A DNA stretch of 64,000 nt from Cellulophaga sp. BC115SP (GCF_009905545.1 NZ_JAAALB010000012.1:62001-126000), one strand, 5' to 3'; positions 1 through 9,587 are shown, counted from the stretch's first letter. Notes: a model not told the origin generated them from the letters alone. Numbers and translations are program-made.

Positions 1-2
1 CA

Positions 3-335
3 AACGGGTATTTGTTGAAGCCCCTATCACTAAAAAAACTCGTAGAACAGATTGACATTATCAAAAATAATGGTGCACTTATCTCCCCTGAGATTGCATC
101 AATGCTTTTTTCTAAAATATCCCAACAACCACAAGAAAAGAAAATAAATGCTGAAGAGATATTAACAAGGCGCGAACTCGATGTGATGGATTACCTTTTG
201 AAGGGCTTATCCTACAAAGAAATTGCCGAAAAACTTTATATAAGTTATACTACCGTCAATGACCATGTAAAGAAAATTTACCACAAGCTAGGAATCAATT
301 CAAAAGGAGAATTGCTAGCCCTATTTATCCACTAA
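3..335 (+). CDS. NarL/FixJ-type response regulator, C-terminal part, cut by window edge
   Basis: The open frame runs back to the window edge, and the residues just before the first possible TTG start read N-G-Y-L-L-K. That matches the conserved GYLLK at the end of a receiver domain, where the Lys is the functional one. The TTG at position 12 is therefore probably not a real start; this is the tail of a longer regulator. The C-terminal part is a LuxR-type helix-turn-helix with the features LTRRELDVMDYLLKG, SYKEIAEKLYIS and TVNDHVKKIYHKLG. It probably binds DNA once its missing receiver is phosphorylated. It lies 4 nt before the next receiver gene and likely shares its operon. Confidence 0.85.
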   Translation, partial: NGYLLKPLSLKKLVEQIDIIKNNGALISPEIASMLFSKISQQPQEKKINAEEILTRRELDVMDYLLKGLSYKEIAEKLYISYTTVNDHVKKIYHKLGINSKGELLALFIH

Positions 336-339
336 TATT

Positions 340-747
340 ATGACAACCACTTTGGATCCGCCAATCATTTTGATTGTTGATGACGATTTTATCAACCGTT
401 TTGTATTAGGTAAAACGCTTGAAATACTAGAACAAACTTACCACGAATGTGAAAATGGTGAAGATGCTATAAACTGGCTCAAAGCAACCACTCATAACCA
501 TATTGTCGTATTGTTAGATCTCAATATGCCTATTATGGATGGTTATGATTTTTTGGAGTATTTAAAAGAATATCCAAGCGAATTTGAGCATACCAATATA
601 AAAGTAGTAGTAATATCAGCATCTCCGTATTCGCAATTTTTAGAAAGATTGCCCCACGCTGAAATAGTACAATTTTTATCAAAGCCTATTGATAAAGATC
701 AAATCAAAAATGCTATCGAAGAATCTATAGAATCGTTCCACCAATGA
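340..747 (+). CDS. Single-domain (CheY-like) response regulator
   Basis: This 135-residue protein is a lone receiver domain with no output domain. The acidic pocket is D14-D15-D16, the phospho-acceptor is D60 in LLDLNMP, the switch Ser/Thr is in VVISAS, and the conserved Lys is in FLSKP. Its stop codon overlaps the start of the next gene, a histidine kinase, by 4 nt (ATGA), so the two are probably translationally coupled. A phosphorelay or allosteric role with that kinase is an inference. The family assignment is secure. Confidence 0.9.
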   Translation: MTTTLDPPIILIVDDDFINRFVLGKTLEILEQTYHECENGEDAINWLKATTHNHIVVLLDLNMPIMDGYDFLEYLKEYPSEFEHTNIKVVVISASPYSQFLERLPHAEIVQFLSKPIDKDQIKNAIEESIESFHQ

Positions 748-2636
748 TACTCAACAACGACAAACTCTATTCACAACTTAACTTTGTACTCAACAAGATA
801 CCATTTGCGGTATTGATGGAAAATTATGAGCGTAGATTAGAGTTTGTCAACCAGAATTTTTGCCAGCTATTCAAAATCCCTCTTGCACCTGAGCAGTTAA
901 TTGGATTTGATTGCAAAATTGCGGCAGCACAAAGCGCTGCCATGTTTAGTAATCCGACTCAATTTTTAGTGCGAATAGAAGAGATTTTAACCGCTGAAGA
1001 ATTTGTTTCTCACGAAATAGTAGAACTGGCAGACGGTCGCTCTTTTCTTCGAGATTACTTGCCCATCATCAACGAGGGCGTACACAACGGGCACGTTTGG
1101 ATATATTATGATTACACCGAGGCCCGCACGATGGAGTATCATATACTTCATCTGAAAAAGTTTTATGAACAAATCTTGAATCATATACCCGCAGATATTG
1201 CCGTGTTTAACAAAAAACACCAATACGTATTTGTGAATCAAACTGCCGTTCATGATAATAACTTACGAGAGTGGCTTATCAATAAAGATGATTACGAATT
1301 TGCGAAAGAACGAGGTAAAAATATTTCCTTCGCCGATATACGTCGAGAAGCTTTTAACCAAGCAGTTTCCACACAAAAAGTATATGAGTTTTTGGAGGAA
1401 GGTATTAACCGTGATGGACACCACAAATTTAATCTGCGTCGTTTTCAGCCTATTTTTCAAGAAAATGGGGAGCTTGAATTTGTGGTAGGCTATGGGATAG
1501 ATGTGACTTCATTGAAAAAAACGGAAGAATATGCTCGTCAAAAGGATATTATATTCGCCAAAGTAGCTGATTTGCTAGATGTTGTAGTTATTGTTATTGA
1601 TAACAATTTTCAAGTAGTTTTTGCCAATGCTGCCTATGAATCCTTTTTTGGTATTCCTACTTCCCAAATTATTGGCAAAGAAATAGACGCTATTGCTATC
1701 GAGGATACCTCGATTATTAGAAAAGATATAGCACAATATCAGCAAACTCAGTATGCACATCATACTGCCAAAGTGTATCAGGTGAAGGATAAATATGGAA
1801 TGATTAAATATTTTTCCTATTCCTTTACACCTTATGTGCAGGGAAAAGCTGGAAATATCAACTATGCTGTATTCTTGAGCGATGTGTCGGACCAATATTA
1901 TGCTGTTGCAGAACTACAAAAAATCATTGATAAAGAGCGTCGACTTAATGAACTAAAATCGGGATTTGTCAACATTGTATCACACGAAATGCGTACACCA
2001 ATGTCGGTGATTCAATCGAGTGCCGAAATTCTTGAAATGCTCAATGACGCCGATAAAGTTACCAAACCACAACTTCAACTATACCTTTCCCGAATTATTA
2101 ATGAAGTAAGAGGAATGGAATCGTTGATGAAAGAGCTTTTGTTGGTCAGCAAAATAGAAGGAGGAAAAATGGAGTTTAAGCCATCTCCACAAAATATGAA
2201 TGAATTTATTGAACAGATCAACAGTACTAATTTTTCACCGTATAAAGATGGACGGAAAATCGATGTGCAGTTTAAAGGACAAGAATACCCCGTATCTTTT
2301 GATAAGCTGATGATGACACACATTCTCAAAAATCTCATTGAGAATGCCTTCAAATACTCAAGTAACAAAGCCTCCCCTATCATTCGAATAAGTTATCATA
2401 AATCTAAAGTAAGTATTCTAATAAAGGATTTTGGAATTGGTATTCCCGACAAAGATTTTCCCAATTTATTTAAAGCATTTGCTCGTGCATCTAACGTTGA
2501 AGGTATCAAAGGAACTGGTTTGGGACTACTGGTGGTCAAGTATTTTGTTGATTTCCATAAAGCCTCGATTCATTTTAGAAGCAAACAAAACCAAGGGACC
2601 TCAGTACTTTTAGAACTCAAAAATCATGATACCTAA
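744..2636 (+). CDS. PAS-domain sensor histidine kinase
   Basis: The 630-residue protein has three PAS-like regions (about 10-125, 140-260 and 275-390), then a HisKA dimerisation domain and an HATPase domain. The phospho-acceptor is H414 in IVSHEMRTP. The ATP lid carries GTGLGL at 590-595. I see no convincing transmembrane segments, so it probably senses a cytoplasmic signal. It overlaps the upstream receiver gene by 4 nt and the downstream receiver-kinase gene by 11 nt, which argues for one operon and one signalling unit. The ligand cannot be predicted. Confidence 0.9.
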   Translation: MILNNDKLYSQLNFVLNKIPFAVLMENYERRLEFVNQNFCQLFKIPLAPEQLIGFDCKIAAAQSAAMFSNPTQFLVRIEEILTAEEFVSHEIVELADGRSFLRDYLPIINEGVHNGHVWIYYDYTEARTMEYHILHLKKFYEQILNHIPADIAVFNKKHQYVFVNQTAVHDNNLREWLINKDDYEFAKERGKNISFADIRREAFNQAVSTQKVYEFLEEGINRDGHHKFNLRRFQPIFQENGELEFVVGYGIDVTSLKKTEEYARQKDIIFAKVADLLDVVVIVIDNNFQVVFANAAYESFFGIPTSQIIGKEIDAIAIEDTSIIRKDIAQYQQTQYAHHTAKVYQVKDKYGMIKYFSYSFTPYVQGKAGNINYAVFLSDVSDQYYAVAELQKIIDKERRLNELKSGFVNIVSHEMRTPMSVIQSSAEILEMLNDADKVTKPQLQLYLSRIINEVRGMESLMKELLLVSKIEGGKMEFKPSPQNMNEFIEQINSTNFSPYKDGRKIDVQFKGQEYPVSFDKLMMTHILKNLIENAFKYSSNKASPIIRISYHKSKVSILIKDFGIGIPDKDFPNLFKAFARASNVEGIKGTGLGLLVVKYFVDFHKASIHFRSKQNQGTSVLLELKNHDT

Positions 2637-3714
2637 AATCGTATTAATAGAAGATGATTTATTATTGGCCGAAAACACCAAAACAATTTTAGAACTCAAT
2701 CAATTTGAGTGTGAAGTTGCTCATAAAGGACAATTAGGGGTTGAGTTGGTTCAATCATTCAAGCCCGATTTAGTGGTTTGTGATATTATGCTCGATGAAG
2801 TGGACGGTTTTGAGGTACTCAAAAGGATTCGTGCTATTCCTGAGTTTATCTATCTTCCATTTATTTTTCTAACAGCTAGAGCCGATTTTTGGGATAAACG
2901 AAAAGGCATGAACCTTGGTGCCGATGACTTCTTGACGAAACCATTTATGTCTAAAGATTTAGTCGACACTATTCATGCAAGATTGGCACTAAGCAGTCAG
3001 AAAAAAGAAACAGTTGGTTTAGAAATTCGTAAAAATGCTGTTGATGTCTTTTACCATATTTCAAGTCATGAATATTTAACACCTTTGAATGGCATCGTAA
3101 ATTTGAGTAAAATGGCCATCGAAATGCTACAAAACAATCAAGTAAACGAAGCCTTACCTTTAATGGAAGGAATTAGTATTTCAGGCAACAGAATTCTAAG
3201 AACCACTCGTAAATTACTATGGTACAATCAATTATCTAACAATAACAATCCGTGGAGAAATGCGACCAGTGGCACAGTAAACATACTATCCTTACAACAA
3301 CAAATATATGCAGTCCTCAAAAAGGGCTCAGCTATGCCATTTGAATTTAGCTTTAAGTCTAATATCAATATTCTGTACGGTTATGATGAAGTTTTATTAG
3401 AGTTTGTCTTGACCGAGCTGTACCAAAATATCATTCAATACGCCAATCCAGCGCATAAAGTTTACACCGATACACGACTGGAAAACAATCATTTACTCAT
3501 GATTATTCGTAATCATTATAACGGAAATTACACCGTTTGCACAGAAGATATAAAGCCTTTCTTCCAAGCACATAATTCCAAAGATATGAATGGCACAGGG
3601 TTGGGACTATACATCATCCAAGAATGGGTTCGAACCGTTCATGGCAAAATGGAAGTATCGGCACAAAACAATCTTTTTGAGATTATCTTGAAAATACCTG
3701 TTAGTAATTTTTAA
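2626..3714 (+). CDS. Receiver-histidine kinase hybrid
   Basis: The 362-residue protein starts with a receiver domain (E9-D10-D11, phospho-acceptor D53, FLTKPF Lys). This is followed by a HisKA-like segment with H148 in SSHEYLTPLNG and an HATPase with GTGLGLYI. It overlaps the preceding sensor kinase by 11 nt. A receiver placed before a kinase core suggests that the upstream kinase phosphorylates this protein and so controls its own kinase activity. That is an inference from architecture and gene order. No output gene for its phosphate is certain; the neighbouring lone receiver and the truncated NarL-type regulator are candidates. Confidence 0.85.
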   Translation: MIPKIVLIEDDLLLAENTKTILELNQFECEVAHKGQLGVELVQSFKPDLVVCDIMLDEVDGFEVLKRIRAIPEFIYLPFIFLTARADFWDKRKGMNLGADDFLTKPFMSKDLVDTIHARLALSSQKKETVGLEIRKNAVDVFYHISSHEYLTPLNGIVNLSKMAIEMLQNNQVNEALPLMEGISISGNRILRTTRKLLWYNQLSNNNNPWRNATSGTVNILSLQQQIYAVLKKGSAMPFEFSFKSNINILYGYDEVLLEFVLTELYQNIIQYANPAHKVYTDTRLENNHLLMIIRNHYNGNYTVCTEDIKPFFQAHNSKDMNGTGLGLYIIQEWVRTVHGKMEVSAQNNLFEIILKIPVSNF

Positions 3715-3895
3715 GAAGAATTGAATAGCCAAACAAGATTTTATGAGACCATGGTAGCTGAATATATTCTGCGTTTATACGAATTATTCACTATTTCAAT
3801 TATGAAGGACGATATTTTTCTTATATTAGTGAAGAATATTCTATTTGCAATTTTTTACTTTGATTGTCACGATAGAATGAGAGCAACTTAAAATT

Positions 3896-4921
3896 ATGAA
3901 ATCATTACTTAACACATCAATTGTTTTTGAAAACCATCACCCATCAGCCTTTTTAAACGAACTATCAGAATATCTTCAAATTGACCAACAAAACCGCTAT
4001 GTTTATCAATTTGAAAATTCGCATGGAAAAGGTCAAATACTTTCTATCGAGATAGAACAAGGCTTTGAAGTTGAGCTTTTACAATTACATTTGAACGAAG
4101 ACTTACATATCAAACCAATAGCCTCCGAGGAAAATACTCGGTGGAATGTAAGTATTTGTAATGACTACCTATATACTAAAGAGTCGGCTGAGCTTACCCC
4201 CAATAATTACCCTTATTGTGTGGTACTAAGTTCGTCTTCGGCAACTAATACAAGAGTGTTCCCAGCGAATCGCCCAATTTTTAGTTTTTCTTTGACTTTC
4301 TCAAAACATTGGATAGAAACAAACATTATTCAGGATCTAAAGGAAGAACCAGCAGGAAGGCTCAGTGAAATTATTCACAGTAATGAGTCCGTTTTTATGA
4401 TCGATAACATAGACGTAGATCTGCACCGAATTGTGGATACACTACTCAATGAAGATCTTTATCAACAAAACACCAAATTGCTTTTTTATCGAACAGCCTT
4501 AGATTTGACTTTAATTTTCTTCAAAAAGTTAATTAACAAAAGCATATTTATACCAGCTAATCAGAATTTTAAAAAAAGAGATATACAAAAAATCCATGAA
4601 ATCAATGAAGCTATTTTAGCAGATTTGTCCAAGCCATGCCCTTCAATAGAAGAATTATCCAAATCGGTAGGCATGAGCACTGCTAAATTCAAAACGTTGT
4701 ATAAAGCTATTTTCAACAATAGCGTTTATAATTATCACCTCAACGAACGGTTAGTTCAGGCAAGAAAGTATTTGCAGTCTGGCAAATACACCATCAATGA
4801 AGTGGCGTATATGGTTGGTTTTAATTATCCATCTAGCTTTTCAAGAATTTTTAAAAAGACCTTCGGGCAATCACCTCTTCAATTTATGGGCTTGAACTAC
4901 GAAGAAGGTCAAGAAGAGTAA
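3896..4921 (+). CDS. AraC-family transcriptional regulator
   Basis: The C-terminal third (about 225-335) is an AraC double helix-turn-helix. The first helix pair lies in SIEELSKSVGMSTAKFKTLYKAIF. The second lies in TINEVAYMVGFNYPSSFSRIFKKTFGQSP, which ends in the typical G-x-S-P. The N-terminal two thirds is a beta-rich sensor region without a recognised name and resembles the layout of PchR-like regulators of siderophore genes; that likeness is weak. It stands alone with about 180 bp before it and 154 bp after it. A 16-bp perfect palindrome begins 7 bp after its stop codon. Confidence 0.85.
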   Translation: MKSLLNTSIVFENHHPSAFLNELSEYLQIDQQNRYVYQFENSHGKGQILSIEIEQGFEVELLQLHLNEDLHIKPIASEENTRWNVSICNDYLYTKESAELTPNNYPYCVVLSSSSATNTRVFPANRPIFSFSLTFSKHWIETNIIQDLKEEPAGRLSEIIHSNESVFMIDNIDVDLHRIVDTLLNEDLYQQNTKLLFYRTALDLTLIFFKKLINKSIFIPANQNFKKRDIQKIHEINEAILADLSKPCPSIEELSKSVGMSTAKFKTLYKAIFNNSVYNYHLNERLVQARKYLQSGKYTINEVAYMVGFNYPSSFSRIFKKTFGQSPLQFMGLNYEEGQEE

Positions 4922-4927
4922 AATATC

Positions 4928-4943
4928 CATTTATGCATAAATG
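4928..4943. repeat. 16-bp perfect palindrome
   Basis: CATTTATGCATAAATG is its own reverse complement and lies just after the AraC stop. It has no T-run, so it is not a terminator by itself. It could be a protein-binding site; no function can be assigned. Confidence 0.4.
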
Positions 4944-5075
4944 CCTAGCATCAGGCACCTCGAACCAACAATTTTAAAAAGAGAATCCACCATTATCTTT
5001 GACCATTTTTCTCGATGATTGGCAATTTTGATTGGCTAATCCCAATTAAAAATCCCATACAAAGAGCAAATTTCT

Positions 5076-8069
5076 ATGGAAACGTTTACTAATACCGAAT
5101 CTCAACTTTCAGAAAATACAACTACAAAAAACAACGTATTGATAGAGCAGGAAAATCTTGCTATTTATCAGGCGTTGAATTTTGCCAATGAAGCAATTCT
5201 TATTTATAATAAGAACCAAGAAAATATTTACCAAAATCACCAAGCTCAGGTTTTTGTAGAAAATTATCGCTGCTTAGAATCCGTGAAGCTTTTGCCACAG
5301 TTATTAAGCAATTTTGTATTTCAACAAGAATCCGAAAATCTTTCTACTCTTTCAAATGAATATATTTCGAGCTTATATGGACTAAAGGCTCGTGTGGTAC
5401 AAAGCTCCGAACAAACCTTCGTCTATATTTCGTTGAATCCCTTGTTGGCACAACAACAAGAGGTTATTAACACCATTATCTCTCCAGATTTTAACCCGAT
5501 TCTTAATCAATCAAATGATATTTTATGTTTGACCACTGCTTCGGGCAATATTCTTAAGATTAACCGAGCCGCAAGCACATCTTGGGGCTATGCCGTTCAG
5601 GAGTTTCAGCATAAAAACATTCTATCTTTTTTAACGGAATCTTCGGCAAGTTCAATCAAAGAGTCATTCGAATCTTTGTCGCAAGGACAACCCATTCAGA
5701 ACGTTGTTTTAGATATTCGTAAAAAAGATGGAAGTGTATTTCCTATGATTTGGAATGCCGTTTGGAACCATCAGCAACAAAGCGTCATCGCTATTGCAAA
5801 AGATATTTCTGAAAGTTTGGTTCAAGAAAAAGCACTCAAAATTTCGGAACAAAATTATTCTTATCTCTTCAATAACAATCCATTACCCATGTGGATTAAC
5901 GATTTCTATACCAAGGAATTTATAGAAGTTAACGACGCTACTTTACGACAATATGGTTATAGCCGAGAAGAACTTATAGGCATGACCGTATACGACATAA
6001 TTGCTCCTGAACAATTAGAGAGTTATAAAAATACCCGTTGGGATTTCACTACAAACCCTCCCAATTATAGAGGTATTTCTGTACACAAAACTAAGTCAGG
6101 CAATCCTATAAACGTCGATATTACGGCACATCAAATAGAATACAAAAATCGTACGGTATCACTGGTACTTGTCCATGATATCACCCTCAGAAAACTTGCA
6201 GAAAAAGAACTTATCCAGACAAATAATCGCTTGAAGGCTGCACAAGAAATTGCGCATCTTGCCTATTGGGAGCACGATTTGAGAACAGGAAAAGTATTCT
6301 GGTCAGAAGAAGTTTTTAAGATTTTTGAAATAACTGAAAACAAAGAAAGGTTTGATTATGAGGATTTTATCGGAATGGTTCATCCTGAGGATAGAATGTC
6401 AATCAAACTCTTAGAAGTATCCGTTTTGTATGGCAGTAAGCCTATCGAAAAAGAATTTAGAATCATATTAGCCTCTGGCAAAACCAAGTATTTATTTAGC
6501 AAAACACAGATTGTATTCGACACACTTGGTAATGCCTTGCGTATTGATAGTACGTTTTTGGATATAACTTTACAAAAACAAGCCAAACAAGCACTCAGAA
6601 AAAGTAATGAACGTTTTGAGCTAGCAAAAAAAGCGACAAGGGACATTATCTGGGATTGGGACATCGTTACTGGAGATTCCTATTGGTCAGACAATTACGA
6701 ATTTATTTTTGGAAAATATCCATACGGTCCTATGAAAGATTTTCAGGACTGGAGCAAAAATATTCATGCTGAAGATAAAGAAAGAGTTTTAGATGAAATC
6801 CAATTAGCACTAGCCAATCCTGAACAAACTACATGGGAAAGTGAATATCGCTATATACGAGCCAATGGCGAAATTGCTTACGTAAGTGACAAAGGATATA
6901 TGGTTTTTGATAACCATGGTAAACCTATCAGAATGGTGGGGGCTATGCGCGACATTACCAAAGAAAAAGAAGAAGAACAACAGTTAAATCTTTGGAAATC
7001 AGTCATTACCAATAGCAATGATGCCATTTTAATTACCGAAGCAGAACCTATCGAACAGCCAGGCCCTAGAATTATCTATGCCAACGAGGCATTCACCAAA
7101 ATGACAGGATATGAGCTTAATGAAATTATTGGAAAGTCACCCAGAATACTTCAGGGGCCAGCTAGTAATCGATATGAATTAAATAAGATTAGAACTGCTC
7201 TAAAAAAATGGGAACCATGCGAAATTGAAGTGATCAATTATAAAAAGAATAAAGAACCTTTTTGGGTAAATATCTCTATTGTTCCGTTAGCAGACGAAAC
7301 AGGCTGGTTTACTCATTGGATTTCCATTCAAAAAGATATTACCGAGCGCAAAAAGAACGAAGAAGAAAGGGAGTTATTGATTCGAGAATTGACCCAAATC
7401 AACCAAGATTTACGTCAATTTTCGTATATCACTTCACACAATATTCGTTCCCCATTATCCAATCTATTGGGTTTGCTCAAGATGTTGAATACCTCTACAA
7501 TAACAGACCCGATGACGTTGAAGGTATTGGAAGGTTTCAAAACTTCGACCAATCAACTCAACGACACCATCAATGATTTATTAAAGATTTTAGTAATCAA
7601 AGAAAATGTAAATGTTCAGCAGGAAGTTATAGCTTTTGAGACAGTTTGGAACAAAATAACACAGATGACCCAGCAGCTCATTCAAGATGCAGGTACATCT
7701 ATCACTACCAATTTCGACAAAGCTCCATTAGTGAATTTTAATATTTCGTACTTAGAAAGTATTCTTTTAAATCTACTGTCAAATGCGCTGAAATATCGTT
7801 CGAACAAAAGACCCTTAGAAATTTGGGTAAAAACAAGAAATACTTCGAAAGGTATTGAGTTAATATTTATAGATAATGGTTTGGGGATTGACCTCAAACG
7901 CCACAAAAATAAAGTTTTTGGTCTTTATCAGCGATTCCATAATCACCCAGATAGCAAAGGTATAGGTTTGTACATGGTGCAAGCCCAAGTAAAATCTCTT
8001 GGTGGAAATATTTCAGTAAAGAGTGAGGTAGACAAAGGGACTCAGTTTTCAATTTTATTCAAGAAGTAA
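5076..8069 (+). CDS. Multi-PAS sensor histidine kinase
   Basis: The 997-residue soluble kinase has about five PAS domains after a degenerate N-terminal PAS-like region: roughly 150-260, 265-385, 390-510, 515-640 and 645-770. The third and fourth are of the PAS_3 type (YWEHDLRTGKVFWS and IWDWDIVTGDSYWS). The last resembles a LOV core (FTKMTGYELNEIIGKSPRILQG) but lacks the photoactive Cys, which is replaced by S-P. The HisKA-like box has H788 in ITSHNIRSPLSNLLGL, a form common in Bacteroidota, followed by HATPase with KGIGLYMV. It precedes its cognate receiver by 2 nt. Ligand unknown. Confidence 0.9.
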   Translation: METFTNTESQLSENTTTKNNVLIEQENLAIYQALNFANEAILIYNKNQENIYQNHQAQVFVENYRCLESVKLLPQLLSNFVFQQESENLSTLSNEYISSLYGLKARVVQSSEQTFVYISLNPLLAQQQEVINTIISPDFNPILNQSNDILCLTTASGNILKINRAASTSWGYAVQEFQHKNILSFLTESSASSIKESFESLSQGQPIQNVVLDIRKKDGSVFPMIWNAVWNHQQQSVIAIAKDISESLVQEKALKISEQNYSYLFNNNPLPMWINDFYTKEFIEVNDATLRQYGYSREELIGMTVYDIIAPEQLESYKNTRWDFTTNPPNYRGISVHKTKSGNPINVDITAHQIEYKNRTVSLVLVHDITLRKLAEKELIQTNNRLKAAQEIAHLAYWEHDLRTGKVFWSEEVFKIFEITENKERFDYEDFIGMVHPEDRMSIKLLEVSVLYGSKPIEKEFRIILASGKTKYLFSKTQIVFDTLGNALRIDSTFLDITLQKQAKQALRKSNERFELAKKATRDIIWDWDIVTGDSYWSDNYEFIFGKYPYGPMKDFQDWSKNIHAEDKERVLDEIQLALANPEQTTWESEYRYIRANGEIAYVSDKGYMVFDNHGKPIRMVGAMRDITKEKEEEQQLNLWKSVITNSNDAILITEAEPIEQPGPRIIYANEAFTKMTGYELNEIIGKSPRILQGPASNRYELNKIRTALKKWEPCEIEVINYKKNKEPFWVNISIVPLADETGWFTHWISIQKDITERKKNEEERELLIRELTQINQDLRQFSYITSHNIRSPLSNLLGLLKMLNTSTITDPMTLKVLEGFKTSTNQLNDTINDLLKILVIKENVNVQQEVIAFETVWNKITQMTQQLIQDAGTSITTNFDKAPLVNFNISYLESILLNLLSNALKYRSNKRPLEIWVKTRNTSKGIELIFIDNGLGIDLKRHKNKVFGLYQRFHNHPDSKGIGLYMVQAQVKSLGGNISVKSEVDKGTQFSILFKK

Positions 8070-8071
8070 AT

Positions 8072-8476
8072 ATGTTTAAGAAGATTTTGTGCGTAGATGA
8101 CGACCCCATCACCTTGATGATTCTCAAGATGACAATGAAGAAATGTGAATTTACATCTATCGTTGAAACCGTGGCAGATGGGACAGAGGCAGTGCGATAC
8201 TATGAGGGCTTACTACAAAATCCTTCAATAGATGCTCCCGAGTTAATTTTTCTTGATTTGAACATGCCTCAAATGAGTGGATGGGCATTCTTAGATGTTT
8301 TTATAGCAAGGTTTCAAAAATATTTTCCAGCAACAAAAGTTATCATTCTTTCCTCGAGCATCGACCCCGAAGATATTCGAAAATCTCAAGCGGCACCTTG
8401 TGTCAAGGAATTTATCAGCAAGCCCATCCATACAACAACACTTTTGAGATTAAAGTCCGAAATAGAAGTTCACTGA
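8072..8476 (+). CDS. Single-domain response regulator, partner of multi-PAS kinase
   Basis: The 134-residue lone receiver has D9-D10-D11, phospho-acceptor D62 in FLDLNMP, a Ser switch in ILSSS and Lys in FISKP. It starts 2 nt after the kinase stop and is followed by a strong terminator. The kinase and receiver therefore form a two-gene operon. With no output domain it must act by protein contact or relay phosphate onward. Confidence 0.9.
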   Translation: MFKKILCVDDDPITLMILKMTMKKCEFTSIVETVADGTEAVRYYEGLLQNPSIDAPELIFLDLNMPQMSGWAFLDVFIARFQKYFPATKVIILSSSIDPEDIRKSQAAPCVKEFISKPIHTTTLLRLKSEIEVH

Positions 8477-8525
8477 GATTGAAAGATAAATATTTCATTA
8501 TTAATATTCTATTCCACAAGTAATC

Positions 8526-8568
8526 ATCAAAAAAGCGGTCGAAAACAATTTTCGACCGCTTTTTTGAT
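8526..8568. terminator. Bidirectional intrinsic terminator
   Basis: A perfect 20-bp inverted repeat with a 3-nt loop. The GC-rich core GCGGTCG is flanked by A6 and T6 tracts, so it works on both strands. It sits between the convergent receiver gene (+) and repressor gene (-). Confidence 0.9.
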
Positions 8569-8598
8569 GCTATATTATTAACATGAAATTACCCTCAT

Positions 8599-9294
8599 TT
8601 ACAGAGGAAACTCTCCAGTAAAGAAACCTACAAATTTCCAAAGTTCTTGAATATCGTCCTCCATTACGGGATAAGGCGCATATCTTTCGTTTGTCGATTT
8701 AAGAATCAACACATTTTTTTCGTTGAGATAATTGAACACCTTTTTCAAAACAACACCTTCATCTTTTGTAACAACAATACAAATAGTGCCATTCTTGATG
8801 GTTCTCCAATTGTCGACATACTCAGCAAAAACTAATGAGCCTTCTCTCAACGGTAACATCGAATCTCCTTGAATCGGAAATACACGATACTTACGATCTT
8901 TTGGTAAAAAAGGTACATTAAAAATTGGCAAACGACTAATATAATCAATGTCACCATAGCCGTTTGAATAACCCGCTACAGCCTTGATTGGAACAAACTC
9001 GATATTCTCTTCATTATCATTATTGACGGTAGTTGCCAATATTCTCAGCTTATCTTCCTGGCGTTTAGCTGGTTGATTTGTTGCTAAATCTTTTGTAAGC
9101 ATGTCGTCTACGCTTACATTAAAATAACTAGCCAATTTAATCAAATCAGCATAACGTGGTTCAGCGCGACCACTTTCATAAGAACCGAGTGTAGATTTTT
9201 TTAAATCAACTTCCTCAGCAAGTTTTTCCTGCGAAATTTTTCCGTCTAACTGTTTGCGTAGGTATTGCAGGTTTTGGCTAAAAAAAGTATCCAT
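8599..9294 (-). CDS. XRE-family repressor with LexA/CI-like S24 peptidase domain
   Basis: Residues 1-70 form an HTH_3 domain (ISQEKLAEEVDLKKSTLGSYESGR). The C-terminal half is a LexA/UmuD-like self-cleaving domain with the catalytic pair S145 (QGDSMLP) and K184 (GVVLKK). The likely cleavage site is A107-G108 in AVAGY. I chose the ATG at 9294 over an upstream TTG-type extension because the HTH fold starts directly after it. Proteins of this type repress target promoters until RecA or another signal triggers autocleavage. No prophage or SOS genes are adjacent, so its targets are unknown. It may act on itself. Confidence 0.85.
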   Translation of the reverse strand: MDTFFSQNLQYLRKQLDGKISQEKLAEEVDLKKSTLGSYESGRAEPRYADLIKLASYFNVSVDDMLTKDLATNQPAKRQEDKLRILATTVNNDNEENIEFVPIKAVAGYSNGYGDIDYISRLPIFNVPFLPKDRKYRVFPIQGDSMLPLREGSLVFAEYVDNWRTIKNGTICIVVTKDEGVVLKKVFNYLNEKNVLILKSTNERYAPYPVMEDDIQELWKFVGFFTGEFPL

Positions 9295-9352
9295 TGTGTG
9301 TATATATCTAATTCCTAAAGTGAATGCGAATAATTTGTGCAAAAACAATATA

Positions 9353-9360
9353 CAAAAATA
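9353..9360 (-). promoter_or_regulatory. Candidate -7 box for the repressor gene
   Basis: On the minus strand this reads TATTTTTG, an exact match to the Bacteroidota -7 consensus TAnnTTTG, about 60 bp before the chosen start. A good -33 TTG is not visible at the usual distance. The position supports the ATG at 9294 as the start. Confidence 0.4.
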
Positions 9361-9541
9361 CCATATTTAGTCATCTTTCCGCACATTATTTGATAATATT
9401 CGTTAATTCGGTGTAAAATTGTAGGCATTTTATTGCGTGCGGACTTGTTGTAGAAAGGTAGATAAGTAAATTTAGAGATTAGCATGCTTATTTCAAAGCA
9501 AATGTATAGGTTAAATTATAGATTTATTAGCCATAATAAAA

Positions 9542-9568
9542 AAAGGTGAGCATCGATTGCTCACCTTT
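9542..9568 (-). terminator. Intrinsic terminator of the NIPSNAP gene
   Basis: An 11-bp stem (AAAGGTGAGCA and its complement) with a 5-nt loop is followed on the minus strand by a long T tract. It lies about 20 bp after the NIPSNAP stop. Confidence 0.85.
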
Positions 9569-9587
9569 CTCTAATCATTTTAATTGT

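Noticed and set aside
12-335. Complete small LuxR-type regulator starting at TTG 12
   Set aside because: The open frame continues upstream to the window edge with receiver-domain residues (GYLLK), so the gene is truncated by the window.
5076-8069. Blue-light (LOV) receptor
   Set aside because: The LOV-like domain lacks the cysteine that forms the flavin adduct.
8599-9348. Prophage immunity region
   Set aside because: The repressor is phage-like in type, but no integrase, Cro-like gene, structural gene or att repeat is present nearby.
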